A stretch of 64,000 nt of DNA, from positions 682,001 to 746,000 of the forward strand of contig NZ_CP038635.1 of assembly GCF_004768545.1 (NCBI RefSeq), written 5' to 3'. The position numbers and the translations under genes were made by a program. Every line of letters begins with the position of its first letter. Position 1 is the stretch's first letter. The notes beneath the pieces are model-generated. The model did not search any database. It was not told the origin of the DNA and worked only from the letters and a program-made list of their open reading frames with translations. The stretch comes from Cupriavidus oxalaticus. Lineage in GTDB: Bacteria; Pseudomonadota; Gammaproteobacteria; Burkholderiales; Burkholderiaceae. Shown piece after piece: positions 1 to 8,639 of the stretch.

Positions 1-125
1 TCGGCTGCCGGGCTAATGCCATGTGATGTTGCCGGCGAGCCTTCGTAAGAAGCTGACGCTGGCGGGCACGAATTCAGGCATTGATTGATGCTAAAATAGA
101 TGCAAGATGCTTAACGGAGGTTTCC

Positions 126-323
126 ATGCGTACCACGCTTGCCCTGGACGATGATTTGCTGCGCAAGGCCCAGGCCCTGACGGGCCTGTCAGAAAAATCC
201 TCGCTCGTGCGCGAAGCGCTACGGGCACTGATCGAGCGCGAAAGCGCGCGGCGCCTAAGCCGTCTCGGCGGTACCGAGCCCGACCTGGAATCCGCGCCGC
301 GCCGCCGCCCGGAGCCGGCATGA
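126..323 (+). CDS. vapB: VapB-type antitoxin
   Basis: This 65-residue protein looks like the antitoxin of a type II toxin-antitoxin pair. Its N-terminal half begins MRTTLALDDDLL and continues with the strand-helix-helix pattern of ribbon-helix-helix or VapB (DUF2191-like) DNA-binding antitoxins, including SSLVREALRALIERE. The charged, proline-rich tail would be the toxin-binding part. The start at 126 follows a good GGAGG at about 117-121; an upstream in-frame start at 81 lacks one. The stop overlaps the next start by 4 bp (ATGA), so antitoxin and toxin are probably translationally coupled. By family analogy the protein would neutralise VapC and repress its own promoter. The family is assigned from pattern only. 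Confidence 0.85.
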   Translation: MRTTLALDDDLLRKAQALTGLSEKSSLVREALRALIERESARRLSRLGGTEPDLESAPRRRPEPA

Positions 324-691
324 TCCTGGTCGACACTTCGGTATGGATCGACCATCTGCGTACCGGCGACGCGGCACTAGCGGCTTTGCTCGACGCCAGC
401 CGGGTCCTGGTGCATCCGTTTGTGATCGGCGAGATCGCGCTGGGTAGCCTGCGGCAGCGGGACGAGGTGCTGGGCGCTTTGCGTGATTTGCCAGGCGCCG
501 TCGTGGCGACGGACGACGAAGTCGACCGGATGATCGATGACCAGAAGCTTTACGGGATAGGGATTGGCTACGTGGATGCGCATCTGCTGGCCGCCACCCG
601 ATTGACGCCCGGCAGTGCGCTATGGACGCGGGATCGTCGCCTGCTCGCGCTCGCCGAGCGTTTGGGGCTGGCCGCGCGGCCTGCGCATTAG
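320..691 (+). CDS. vapC: VapC-family PIN-domain toxin (ribonuclease)
   Basis: This 123-residue protein is a PIN-domain endoribonuclease of the VapC family. The conserved acidic residues expected to hold the metal ion are visible: Asp5 in ILVDTSVWIDHL, Glu38 in VIGEIALGSL, Asp86 in GYVDAHLLAA and Asp105 in WTRDRRLL. The length is normal for VapC. It overlaps the antitoxin by 4 bp. Family members cleave tRNA or other RNA when the antitoxin is degraded; the target here cannot be read from sequence. All four acidic positions are intact, so the toxin is probably functional. The gene converges on the GntR regulator, leaving about 50 bp between the two stops. Confidence 0.9.
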   Translation: MILVDTSVWIDHLRTGDAALAALLDASRVLVHPFVIGEIALGSLRQRDEVLGALRDLPGAVVATDDEVDRMIDDQKLYGIGIGYVDAHLLAATRLTPGSALWTRDRRLLALAERLGLAARPAH

Positions 692-741
692 CCTGCGCTG
701 CGCCGAAACTCTCAGGACAGGATGCGGATCGCGGGGCCGGG

Positions 742-1497
742 CTATGAAGTGAACCGACCTTCCAACCGGTGCAACGACCCCGGATGCACCAGCCTGACCG
801 ACGTCACAACCCGCCCCGCCGACCATGTCCGTCTACGGATCAGCAAACACGGCTCACCCTTGTCGATGTCCAGCAACCCGCATTCCTCCGGATGCGCCAG
901 CACCGCCTCCACCACGTGCTCACCTTCGGTCAGCGGCGCGACGCGCGTCAGGTATTGGTAGGGCGTTTCGCGCGAGAAGTCCTGCTCCAGGTAATCCGGC
1001 GCGACGGCGGCATTGACGTAGCGGTCTTCCAGCTGGATCGCGACATCGTCTTCGTAGTGCACGATGACCGAGTGAAACACGCGCTGCTCCAGCGGCACAT
1101 CCAGCGCAGCAGCCTGCGCCGCGCCGGCGCGTTCCTCCTGTACGCTGACCACCCGCGCATGATGCCGATGCCCCCGAGCAGCAATGTCATCCGCAATATT
1201 GTTGACCGCATAAAGCGCGGTCCGCAGCTTGGGCTCCGCAACAAAGGTCCCAACCCCCTGCAGCCGCACCAGCATCCCCTCCGCCGTCAGTTCCCGCAGC
1301 GCCCGATGCACGGTCATGCGGCTGACGCCCAGCGCTTCGACCAGCTCGGCCTCGGAGGGCACCCGATGGTGAGGCGGCCAGCTGCCGTCAGCAATCCTGC
1401 TGCTGATGTGTTGCTTGACGCGCGCATAGAGCGGCGCCGGCGTGGATTCGAGCGGCAACGGTTTCCCCCGGGTGGCGACAGCCGCCGAATGTATCAC
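742..1497 (-). CDS. GntR-family regulator with UTRA domain (HutC-like)
   Basis: This protein of about 251 residues is a transcription factor of the GntR/HutC subfamily. A winged helix-turn-helix lies near residues 20-90, with the recognition region around SEAELVEALGVSRMTVHRAL. A ligand-binding UTRA domain follows to the C-terminus, with the typical ending QYLTRVAPLTEGEH and RRRTWS. HutC members sense histidine breakdown products such as urocanate, but no hut genes are in the window, so the ligand is unknown. I chose the GTG at 1497 because its GTGA overlaps the stop of the upstream cyclase gene by 4 bp. An in-frame GTG at 1533 is equally possible, and neither has an ideally spaced ribosome site. 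Co-translation with a c-di-GMP enzyme is the notable context. Confidence 0.85.
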   Translation of the reverse strand: MIHSAAVATRGKPLPLESTPAPLYARVKQHISSRIADGSWPPHHRVPSEAELVEALGVSRMTVHRALRELTAEGMLVRLQGVGTFVAEPKLRTALYAVNNIADDIAARGHRHHARVVSVQEERAGAAQAAALDVPLEQRVFHSVIVHYEDDVAIQLEDRYVNAAVAPDYLEQDFSRETPYQYLTRVAPLTEGEHVVEAVLAHPEECGLLDIDKGEPCLLIRRRTWSAGRVVTSVRLVHPGSLHRLEGRFTS

Positions 1498-4400
1498 GCC
1501 CCCTGGCGTTGTTCGACGCCGCGCGGCCCGCACGCCTGCAGGAACGCATCGAGCGGCGTCGGCCGCCCGATCGCATAGCCCTGCGCGAAGTCGACGCCGA
1601 TCGCGCGCAGCGCTTCGAGCGTGCGCTCATCCTCCACCCACTCCGCCACGGTCTTCACGCCGAGCCGGTGGCCGATGTCGTTGATCGAGCTGACGATCTC
1701 GCGGTCGACGGCGTTGTCCGCCAGCTGGCGGATAAAGCTGCCGTCGATCTTCAGGAAATCGACCGGGAACTGCTTCAGGTAGGCAAACGACGACAGCCCC
1801 GAGCCAAAGTCGTCGAGCGACACGGTGCAGCCCGCGCGCTTCATCTCCGACACCAGCCGGTTGGCCGCCGCCATGTTGTTGATCAGCGCCGTCTCGGTGA
1901 TCTCCAGCCGGATGCGGCTGGCGGGCAGCGCGCTGGCGTCCAGCTCGGCATGCAGGAAGGGCAGCAGGAACGGCTCGCCCAGCGAGTTGGCCGACAGGTT
2001 GATCGACACCGACAGCCCCGGCACCGCACGCAGCCGCTCGCCGTAGCCGTGCAGCACGTTGTGGATGACCCAGCGGTCGACATGGCCCATCAGGTCGTAG
2101 CGCTCGGCGGCGGGAATGAAGGCGCCGGGCAGGATCATGTCCCCGCTCTCGTCGACCATGCGCACCAGGATCTCGATGTGGCGGGATTCGCCGCGGCCCG
2201 CGCCGGCAGGCTGCAGCGCGCGGATCTCCTGCGCGAACAGGCGGAAGCGGTTGGCTTCGAGCGCCGAGTGGATGCCCGCGGCGACTTCCAGTTCGCGATG
2301 GTGGCGGCGCGCGTCGCTCTCGTCGCGCCGGTAGACCGAGACCCGGCTGCGGCCGGCGGCCTTGGCGGCGTAGCAGGCAACGTCGGCGCGGCTCATCAAT
2401 TCGCTGACGGGCGGCACGTCGAGGTCGATCGCGGCGATGCCGATGCTGGCGCCGACGTCATAGACCCGACCTTCCCACGGGAAGCGGCGGCCGCGGATCG
2501 CGTCGATCACGCCCTGGCAGACCTGCTCGGCCTGGTCCACGGTGCAGTCCTTGAGCAGCAGCGCGAACTCGTCGCCACCGAGGCGCGCCAGCAGGTCGTC
2601 GGGGCGCACGTGGTTGCGGATCAGGTAGCCCAGCTCGCGCAGCAGCACGTCGCCGGCGCCGTGGCCGGCGGTGTCGTTGACGATCTTGAAGCGGTCCAGG
2701 TCGATGAAGCACAGCGCGGCGCGGTGGCCATGCAGCCGCGCGGCGTCGCAGGCCTCGCGCAGGCGCTTTTCGAACCAGGTGCGGTTGGGCAGGCCGGTGA
2801 GCGCGTCGTGCATGGCCGAGCGCGCCAGCTCGCGCTGCAGCGCGCGCGCGGTGGTGATGTCCTGGAACACCAGCACCGCGCCCAGCACCTCGCCGGCGGC
2901 GGTCAGCACCGGCGCGGCGGAGTCCTGTACGTCGTGGCGTTCTCCGGTCAGGCTCTGCAGCACCGCGCCGTCCTGCAGGTAGGCAGGCGTCAGCGTACGC
3001 AGGCACGATTCGACCGGGCTGGGGATCGGGTCGCCGCTGGCTTCGTCGACGATGCGGAAGACCTGCTCCAGCGGCAATCCGCCGGCGCTGCACATGGTCC
3101 AGCCGGTCAGCTGCTCGGCGATCGGGTTCATGAAGGTGACGTGCATATTGGCGTCGGTGCAGATCACCGCGTCGCCGATCGAACGCAGCGTGATATGCAG
3201 TCGCTCTTTCTCTTCGAACAGCGCCTCGGTCAGGCGGCGCTGCTCGGTGATGTCCCAGTTGGTGCCGACCAGTGCGTGCGCGATGCCGTCGGCGCCGCGC
3301 GTGACCGTGGCCATGGCGCGCACATGGCGCACCGCGCCGCCGGGACGCAGGATCCGGTATTCGGTGTCGAACGGCGCGGCGCCGCGAATGGCCTGGCGCA
3401 TCTCGGTGCTGACGCGGCTGACGTCTTCGGGGTGCAGCATGGCGATCCACTGCTCGGCCTGCGGCGTGCCCTGCGCGGGATCGGTGCCGTGCAGCGCATG
3501 CATGCGCGCATCCCAGGTGATGGCGGTACTGCCGAAGTCCCATTCCCAGATGCCGACACCGCCGGCTTCCACCGCCAGCTGGATGCGGCGCGACAGCCGT
3601 TCCAGCTCTTCCTGCACCAGCTTGCGCGCATGGATGTCTTCCACCTGGGCGATGTAGTGCAGCGGCGCGCCGGTGTCTTCGTCGCGCACCAGAGAGACCG
3701 CCAGCAGCGCCCAGCGGTACTGGCCATCCTTGTGGCGGTAGCGCTTCTCCATGCGGTAGGACTCGATCTTGCCGTCCACCAGCAGCGCCGCCTGGCGCAG
3801 GTCGTCGCTCAGGTCGTCGGGGTGGGTCACCTGCTGGAAGGTGATGGCGCGCAATTCCTCGCCGCTGTAGCCGAGCAGCTCGGTCATGGCGCGGTTGACG
3901 ATCTCCCAGCGGCCGTCCATGCCAACCAGCGCCATGCCGATCGCCGAATGCTCCATGGCCTGGCGGAAGCGCTTCTCGCTGCCGCGCAGGCTGGCGCGGC
4001 CATGGCGGTTCTGTTCGGTCAGGTAGGCGATGCAGACCGGGAACACCATGATCACCGCGGCCGACAGCGGCACCGCTTCATGGCCGTGCCCGACCAGCAT
4101 CAGCGCCTGCAGCGACAGCGTCGCCACCAGCGTCAGCAGCGCGGTGGCGAACGGGTTGCCCGCCAGCGCCACCAGCACCAGCGGCAGCGACATCGCGGCA
4201 AACGGGTCGTGGCCCTGCCATTGCGCGAGCGCGCCGATCGCCAGGCACAGCGCCAGCAGGCCGGCCTGCGGCACCAGCACTGGCCGCGCGAAGGCGGTGC
4301 GCACGCGCGCCGGTGTCATCGACAGCATCATCGGCAGCAGCAGCGCCATGCCCAGCGCGCTGGCCTGCCACCAGGTCCACCACACCGACGCAAAGGGCGT

Positions 4401-4883
4401 GCCGTGCAGTTTGACAATGGCTGCGGCGCCGGCAGTGGCGCCCAGCGCCGGCGCGACGATGCCTGCGACCGCCAGCATCACCGCGAACGATGCCAGCGGC
4501 CCGTGGCGGACCAGCCCGGCGTGCCGGTCGAGCAGCCGCAGCAGGCCGGTGGCGCACAGGATCTCGGCCAGGTTGGCGCCGGCCAGCATCAGCGCGCTCG
4601 CGGCGCTGTCGCCGGCGGCATGGTTGGCCAGCAGGTTCGCGCCCAGCATGCCGGCCAGCAGCCACGGCGTCTCGCGGCGCGGGCGGTGCAGCAGCAGCCC
4701 CAGCGCGAAGGCGTTGGGCAGCCATACCGCGGCCACGTTGCCCGGCAGCCGCGCCAGCCACAGGCCCGCCGCCGCCAGGGCGAAATAGCCGGCAGCGGCG
4801 AGCAGCAGCGGCTGCCAGCGGCGCGGCGCGGCGGAATGGACAGTGGCGGCCTGGTGGCGCGGCGGGGCCGTATCGGGCGTCAT
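1494..4883 (-). CDS. MASE1-PAS-PAS-PAS-GGDEF-EAL c-di-GMP signalling protein
   Basis: This 1129-residue inner-membrane protein should make and/or degrade the second messenger c-di-GMP. Residues about 20-295 form a multi-pass MASE1 sensory domain. Three PAS/PAC modules follow (about 305-425, 430-555 and 560-680), then a GGDEF domain with an intact GGDEF signature at 769-773. The EAL domain starts with EILVR at 904 and carries DDFGSG at 1024-1029. The catalytic Glu is kept although the family triplet reads EIL rather than EAL. Both domains therefore look competent, and net activity cannot be predicted. The ATG at 4883 has no clear Shine-Dalgarno and is preceded by a tandem repeat. The stop overlaps the HutC-like gene. 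Confidence 0.93.
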   Translation of the reverse strand: MTPDTAPPRHQAATVHSAAPRRWQPLLLAAAGYFALAAAGLWLARLPGNVAAVWLPNAFALGLLLHRPRRETPWLLAGMLGANLLANHAAGDSAASALMLAGANLAEILCATGLLRLLDRHAGLVRHGPLASFAVMLAVAGIVAPALGATAGAAAIVKLHGTPFASVWWTWWQASALGMALLLPMMLSMTPARVRTAFARPVLVPQAGLLALCLAIGALAQWQGHDPFAAMSLPLVLVALAGNPFATALLTLVATLSLQALMLVGHGHEAVPLSAAVIMVFPVCIAYLTEQNRHGRASLRGSEKRFRQAMEHSAIGMALVGMDGRWEIVNRAMTELLGYSGEELRAITFQQVTHPDDLSDDLRQAALLVDGKIESYRMEKRYRHKDGQYRWALLAVSLVRDEDTGAPLHYIAQVEDIHARKLVQEELERLSRRIQLAVEAGGVGIWEWDFGSTAITWDARMHALHGTDPAQGTPQAEQWIAMLHPEDVSRVSTEMRQAIRGAAPFDTEYRILRPGGAVRHVRAMATVTRGADGIAHALVGTNWDITEQRRLTEALFEEKERLHITLRSIGDAVICTDANMHVTFMNPIAEQLTGWTMCSAGGLPLEQVFRIVDEASGDPIPSPVESCLRTLTPAYLQDGAVLQSLTGERHDVQDSAAPVLTAAGEVLGAVLVFQDITTARALQRELARSAMHDALTGLPNRTWFEKRLREACDAARLHGHRAALCFIDLDRFKIVNDTAGHGAGDVLLRELGYLIRNHVRPDDLLARLGGDEFALLLKDCTVDQAEQVCQGVIDAIRGRRFPWEGRVYDVGASIGIAAIDLDVPPVSELMSRADVACYAAKAAGRSRVSVYRRDESDARRHHRELEVAAGIHSALEANRFRLFAQEIRALQPAGAGRGESRHIEILVRMVDESGDMILPGAFIPAAERYDLMGHVDRWVIHNVLHGYGERLRAVPGLSVSINLSANSLGEPFLLPFLHAELDASALPASRIRLEITETALINNMAAANRLVSEMKRAGCTVSLDDFGSGLSSFAYLKQFPVDFLKIDGSFIRQLADNAVDREIVSSINDIGHRLGVKTVAEWVEDERTLEALRAIGVDFAQGYAIGRPTPLDAFLQACGPRGVEQRQGA

Positions 4884-5206
4884 GGACGGGTGCGGTGCAA
4901 AGGGCGGAGCAAAGGGCGGTGCAAATCGATCGGGGCAAGGCGCGCGGACGGACTGCCGCCCAGCGTAGCGGCAACTGTAACGGGGATGGGTACCCGAGCA
5001 AAAGCCGGACAGCGGGCTGCCGTGGGCGTTGTTGCCACTGGTGTTCGCGCCGATTTTTTGGTAGGGCAGCGGGGCGGGGGCGGGGTGGCGGAGTCAGTCC
5101 GGCGATGACCTCGCGGGTAATCGCGGCGCGGCGCGGCGGCATCCATCATGCAGCCATGGCCTGCCAGCCGGGCCGACCGGAAACCCAACCAGCACAGGAG
5201 AACACC
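4884..5206. other. Divergent intergenic region
   Basis: This 323-bp region separates the minus-strand c-di-GMP gene from the plus-strand NTF2-like gene. Apart from the tandem repeat next to the cyclase start and the AGGAG ribosome site at 5196-5200, I see no convincing gene or promoter. A proline/arginine-rich reading frame through it is a composition artefact. Confidence 0.6.
4897..4925. repeat. 12-bp tandem repeat in the leader of the GGDEF-EAL gene
   Basis: The unit GCAAAGGGCGG plus one variable base occurs twice, followed by a further GCAAA. The array ends 13 bp before the cyclase/phosphodiesterase ATG at 4883, so it would lie in the 5' leader or over its translation start region. Confidence 0.8.
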
Positions 5207-5623
5207 ATGTCAGCTGCCGTCCCGTCCTCGCAGTCCACCGCTGCCGCCATGCCCGCCGATCCCGCCAGCCTCGCCGACCGCTACCTTGCCGCCTGGAACG
5301 AAACCGACCCCGCGCGCCGCCGCGAGCTGATCGCGCTGGCGTGGACCGAATCGGCCAGCTATGTCGATCCGCTGATGCGCGGCGACGGCCATGCCGGCAT
5401 CGATGCCATGATCGCGGCGGTGCAGGGCAGGTTTCCCGGTTTCCGCTTCACCCGCGTCAGCCCCGTCGACGCGCACGGCGAGCACCTGCGCTTTACCTGG
5501 GAGCTCGGCCCCGCGAGCGAGCCGGCGCTGGTGGTCGGCACCGATTTCGCCACCGTCGGCGCCGACGGCCGGCTGGCGCGCATGACCGGCTTTATCGACC
5601 GCGCCCCCGCCGGCCTGGCCTGA
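5207..5623 (+). CDS. NTF2-like (SnoaL-type) small protein
   Basis: This 138-residue protein fits the NTF2-like/SnoaL fold. It has an N-terminal helix with LADRYLAAWNETDPARRREL, then TESASYVDPL and GHAGIDAMIAAVQGRFPGFRF, and ends in a strand-rich half. This pattern is common in small proteins annotated as nuclear transport factor 2 family or polyketide cyclase-like. Such folds serve as small enzymes or ligand carriers, and the substrate here cannot be told. An AGGAG motif 6 bp before the ATG supports the start. The diheme cytochrome c gene begins about 100 bp downstream in the same direction and may be co-transcribed. Nothing in the sequence suggests export. Confidence 0.8.
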   Translation: MSAAVPSSQSTAAAMPADPASLADRYLAAWNETDPARRRELIALAWTESASYVDPLMRGDGHAGIDAMIAAVQGRFPGFRFTRVSPVDAHGEHLRFTWELGPASEPALVVGTDFATVGADGRLARMTGFIDRAPAGLA

Positions 5624-5721
5624 ACGCGGCAAGCGCGTGCCTGTGTGGCCTGCCCCACCGACAGCCCCCTGCCCGCTGGCTGCAAGCTGTTGCATCCAGT
5701 GCGGCGGACAGGGGAGCGAAG

Positions 5722-6609
5722 ATGGCGCGTGTTCTGCGAGTGGCGGCGTGGGGGCTGGCCGGCGTGGCCGCCGCCGTGGCAGTGGCGGCCTACGCCGCGG
5801 TCTGGGTCGGCGAGCGCAAGGCGTCGCGGACCGTGGCGGTGCAGGTTGCGCCGCTGGCCTTGCGCGACGACGCCGCCGCCATCGCCCACGGCAAATACCT
5901 CTATGAATCGCGCGGCTGCATGGAATGCCACGGCGCCGGCGCCGGCGGCAAGCAGGTGTTCGACGATCCCAACGGCCTGCGCGTGCGTGCGCCCGACCTG
6001 ACCCGCGGCAACCCCGCCATCGCGGCGTACCGCGCCGAGGACTGGGTGCGCAGCGTGCGCCATGGCGTGGCGCCATCGGGCCGGCCGCTGCTGATCATGC
6101 CGAGCGAGGACTACAACCGCCTCAGCGACGAAGACCTCAGTGCGCTGGTGGCCTACCTGCGCAGCCTGCCGCCAGGCATGGGCGCGCCTGCCGAGGTCAA
6201 CCTGCCGTGGCTGGTGCGGGCGCTGTACGGCGTGGGCATGGTGCGGGACGCGGCTTCCAAGATCGACCACAGCCTGCCGGTGCAGCCGGCGCAGGTGCCG
6301 GCGCCCACGGCGAAGTACGGCAGCTATGTGGCCAATGCCTGCCTGGGCTGCCACGGACACGATTTCAGCGGCGGCAAGATCCCCGGCGCGCCGCCCGACT
6401 GGCCGCCGGCGGCCGACCTGCGCCCGGTCTCGGGCGGCGCCATGTCGCGCTATGGCCAGGCTGGGGCCTTTATCGAGATGATGCGCAGCGGCAAGCGGCC
6501 CGACGGCTCGCAGATCAGCCGCGTGATGCCGTTTGACTCGTTCGGGCGCATGAACGATACCGAGCTGACCGCGCTGTACCTGTTCCTCGCCGACATGCCC
6601 CGGCGCTAA
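5722..6609 (+). CDS. Membrane-anchored diheme cytochrome c
   Basis: This 295-residue protein carries two c-type haem sites, CMECH at residues 66-70 and CLGCH at 207-211, each inside a cytochrome c-like domain. An N-terminal hydrophobic segment (about residues 7-26) is a signal anchor, so the haem domains would sit in the periplasm. Candidate distal Met ligands occur after each site, for example in LIMPSEDY and SRVMPFDSF. Similar diheme cytochromes pass electrons from periplasmic or membrane dehydrogenases to the terminal oxidase. The molybdenum hydroxylase genes 1.5 kb downstream are a plausible partner, but an acyltransferase on the other strand lies between. The start at 5722 is preceded by GGGGAG. 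Confidence 0.9.
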   Translation: MARVLRVAAWGLAGVAAAVAVAAYAAVWVGERKASRTVAVQVAPLALRDDAAAIAHGKYLYESRGCMECHGAGAGGKQVFDDPNGLRVRAPDLTRGNPAIAAYRAEDWVRSVRHGVAPSGRPLLIMPSEDYNRLSDEDLSALVAYLRSLPPGMGAPAEVNLPWLVRALYGVGMVRDAASKIDHSLPVQPAQVPAPTAKYGSYVANACLGCHGHDFSGGKIPGAPPDWPPAADLRPVSGGAMSRYGQAGAFIEMMRSGKRPDGSQISRVMPFDSFGRMNDTELTALYLFLADMPRR

Positions 6610-6627
6610 GGCCGGGCTTGCCGCGCT

Positions 6628-7854
6628 TCATTGCCTTGCCAGCCTGCGCCCGGCGGCGATGCCCGGCAGCTCCACCCAGCGGTGCAGCAGCAGCGCCAGG
6701 CCCAGCGCCAGCCCGGCGTCGATGGCAAAGCGCAGCAGCTGCAGGCCGGTCTGGTCGGGCGTCAGTTCGGGCATCAATCGCTTGACGCCTTCGATCACCG
6801 TGGGATGCACCAGGTAGAGCGCGTATGACAGCTCGCCCAGCCACACCAGCGCGCGCGGCACGCGCAGCATGCCGGTATGCTCCGCCGCGACCGCGCCCGC
6901 CAGCAGCAGCGCCGCGGGCAGGCCGCGGCCGGCCAGGCTGAAGTCCGGGCCGACCAGCGGCAGCGACAGCGCGAACGCCGCGCAGCCGGTGGCCAGCATC
7001 GCCAGCGCGATCGACGGCGTCAGCAGGTGGCGCCAGCGCGCATAGGCCCACGCGAGCAGGCAGCCGAGCAGGAATTCCAGCACCAGCGGATTGCTCGCCA
7101 TCGCCAGCCATGGAGATGCGAACGGATAGCCCTGCGCGGGATCGGCGACCAGCGTGCCGAAGCGCCACCACGGCAGCACCAGCGTCACCAGCGCGAACAG
7201 TGCCAGCACCACCCACAGCGCGCGCCGCCCGGCCAGCAGCAGCCCGAGCGCGAACGCGGCGTAGAACGCGATCTCGTAGTTGAGCGACCAGCCCACATAC
7301 AGCGCCGGATAGCCGTAGTAGGGCGCATGCGCGGTGGTGGTGGGCAGGAATGCCAGCGACGCGGCGAACAGCGCCGGCGTCACCGGGTTGAGCAGCAGCG
7401 CGTGCAGCACCGACATGGCCCAGTACGGCGGCGCCAGCCGGAACGCGCGCCGCACCAGGAAGCTGAACGGACGCTCCGGGCGCGGCCGCGCCAGCACCGC
7501 GACCCAGGCAATGATGAAGCCGCTGATGACGAAGAACACATCGACGCCGACATGGCCGCGCTTGATCACGTTGGCGGTCAGCCAGTCCAGCACGGGTGCG
7601 TCGGCGCCGCCCAGCGCCAGGCCGGAGTGGTAGACGACCACGAAGGCCGCGGCCAGGCCGCGCAGCGCCTGGATGCTGTCCAGCCGGGCGATGGAAGGGG
7701 CGATGGAAGGAGAGACGGCAGGAGAGACGGCAGGAGCGCTGCGGGACGTGGCGGGAGCTTCGGCGCCGCACGGGCGCGCCGCGGGCTGCACGGCGCGTGG
7801 CGGTGCTGGCGTACCCGCCACCGGATGATGGCGTTCTGGAATAGTCGACGGCAC
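6628..7854 (-). CDS. Acyltransferase 3 family membrane protein (OafA/YrhL-like)
   Basis: This protein of about 408 residues is a multi-pass O-acyltransferase of family 3. It has the characteristic opening RLDSIQALRGLAAAFVVVYH followed by VFFVISGFI and about ten hydrophobic helices. The conserved Arg of RGLAA and His of VVYH are the residues implicated in acyl transfer in this family. Members acetylate or acylate cell-surface polysaccharides, lipids or antibiotics; the acceptor is unknown. The start is uncertain because no ATG lies just before the domain. I used the GTG at 7854; GTG at 7821 is an alternative. The N-terminal 60 residues are Ala/Pro-rich and contain duplicated four-residue units encoded by 12-bp repeats. 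Confidence 0.85.
   Translation of the reverse strand: MPSTIPERHHPVAGTPAPPRAVQPAARPCGAEAPATSRSAPAVSPAVSPSIAPSIARLDSIQALRGLAAAFVVVYHSGLALGGADAPVLDWLTANVIKRGHVGVDVFFVISGFIIAWVAVLARPRPERPFSFLVRRAFRLAPPYWAMSVLHALLLNPVTPALFAASLAFLPTTTAHAPYYGYPALYVGWSLNYEIAFYAAFALGLLLAGRRALWVVLALFALVTLVLPWWRFGTLVADPAQGYPFASPWLAMASNPLVLEFLLGCLLAWAYARWRHLLTPSIALAMLATGCAAFALSLPLVGPDFSLAGRGLPAALLLAGAVAAEHTGMLRVPRALVWLGELSYALYLVHPTVIEGVKRLMPELTPDQTGLQLLRFAIDAGLALGLALLLHRWVELPGIAAGRRLARQ
7687..7734. repeat. Two adjacent pairs of 12-bp direct repeats within the acyltransferase gene
   Basis: GGCGATGGAAGG is duplicated at 7687-7710 and AGAGACGGCAGG at 7711-7734. On the coding strand these give repeated four-residue units (PAVS twice, then PSIA twice), so unit gain or loss would keep the reading frame. 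Confidence 0.85.
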
Positions 7855-8149
7855 TGTTTCAGCGGCAGGAATCCGCAAGCGATGAATCCATGAGGGACCG
7901 CGGCAGGATGCACAAAGTTCGTGCAAAGCCCGACAAAACGCGCGTTTGCGCCGAGCCCGGCGCACGGCCTCCGGCAAGGTGACCGGAATTGCACTATCCT
8001 CACTTGTCCCGTGCGCAACGCCGCGCGCACGGGCAGTGCCCCCGCATCCCCACGCGTTCGCCCTGCGCCGGCCCCTGCTGGCGCGGGCCGCGTGCGGGCC
8101 CGGGCACACGCCATGACCAGTGGGCAAACGTACCCAAGGAGTGTCCCCC
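7855..8149. other. Divergent region before the molybdenum hydroxylase genes
   Basis: This stretch of about 295 bp separates the acyltransferase from the iron-sulfur subunit. It holds the AAGGAG ribosome site (8136-8141) of the latter. I see no convincing gene or consensus promoter in it; the acyltransferase start uncertainty means its left edge may move. Confidence 0.5.
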
Positions 8150-8623
8150 ATGACCACCCTCGACATCAACGTCAACGGCAAGACCCGCACGGTCGACGTG
8201 GATCCGTCCACGCCGCTGCTGTGGGCGCTGCGTGACAACCTCGACATGACCGGCACCAAGTTCGGCTGCGGCGTGGCCGCGTGCGGCGCCTGCACCGTGC
8301 ATGTCAACGGCCAGGCGACGCGCAGCTGCGTGACGCCGGTTTCCGCCGCCGCGGGCGCCAGCATTACCACCATCGAAGGCGTGGACACCGACCGCGTCGG
8401 CCGCGCCGTGCTCGACGCGTGGATCAGGCACGATGTCGCGCAATGCGGCTACTGCCAGAACGGGCAGGTGATGAGCGCCATCGGCCTGCTGCGCAGCAAG
8501 CCGCGCCCCACCGACGCCGATATCGACCAGGCCATGGCCGGCAACCTGTGCCGCTGCGGCACGTACCAGCGCATCCGCGCGGCGATCAAGGACGCCGCGC
8601 GCGCGCTGGCGTCGTTGGCCTGA
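8150..8623 (+). CDS. (2Fe-2S) subunit of a xanthine-oxidase-family molybdenum hydroxylase
   Basis: This 157-residue protein is the small iron-sulfur subunit of an isoquinoline 1-oxidoreductase or aldehyde oxidase-type enzyme. The plant-type ferredoxin cluster is bound by Cys40, Cys45, Cys48 and Cys60. The second cluster, near the molybdopterin, is bound by Cys99, Cys102, Cys134 and Cys136 in CGYC and CRC. All eight cysteines are present. It would pass electrons from the molybdenum centre in the next gene's product to an acceptor, often a cytochrome c in this subgroup. AAGGAG 8 bp before the ATG fixes the start. The large subunit starts 16 bp downstream, so the two form an operon. Confidence 0.94.
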   Translation: MTTLDINVNGKTRTVDVDPSTPLLWALRDNLDMTGTKFGCGVAACGACTVHVNGQATRSCVTPVSAAAGASITTIEGVDTDRVGRAVLDAWIRHDVAQCGYCQNGQVMSAIGLLRSKPRPTDADIDQAMAGNLCRCGTYQRIRAAIKDAARALASLA

Positions 8624-8639
8624 ACACGAGGAGCCGATC

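Noticed and set aside
1509..5108. A 1199-codon open frame on the plus strand antisense to the c-di-GMP gene
   Set aside because: It is Arg/Gln/His-rich without domains or ribosome site, and arises from codon bias of the minus-strand gene with recognisable PAS, GGDEF and EAL domains.
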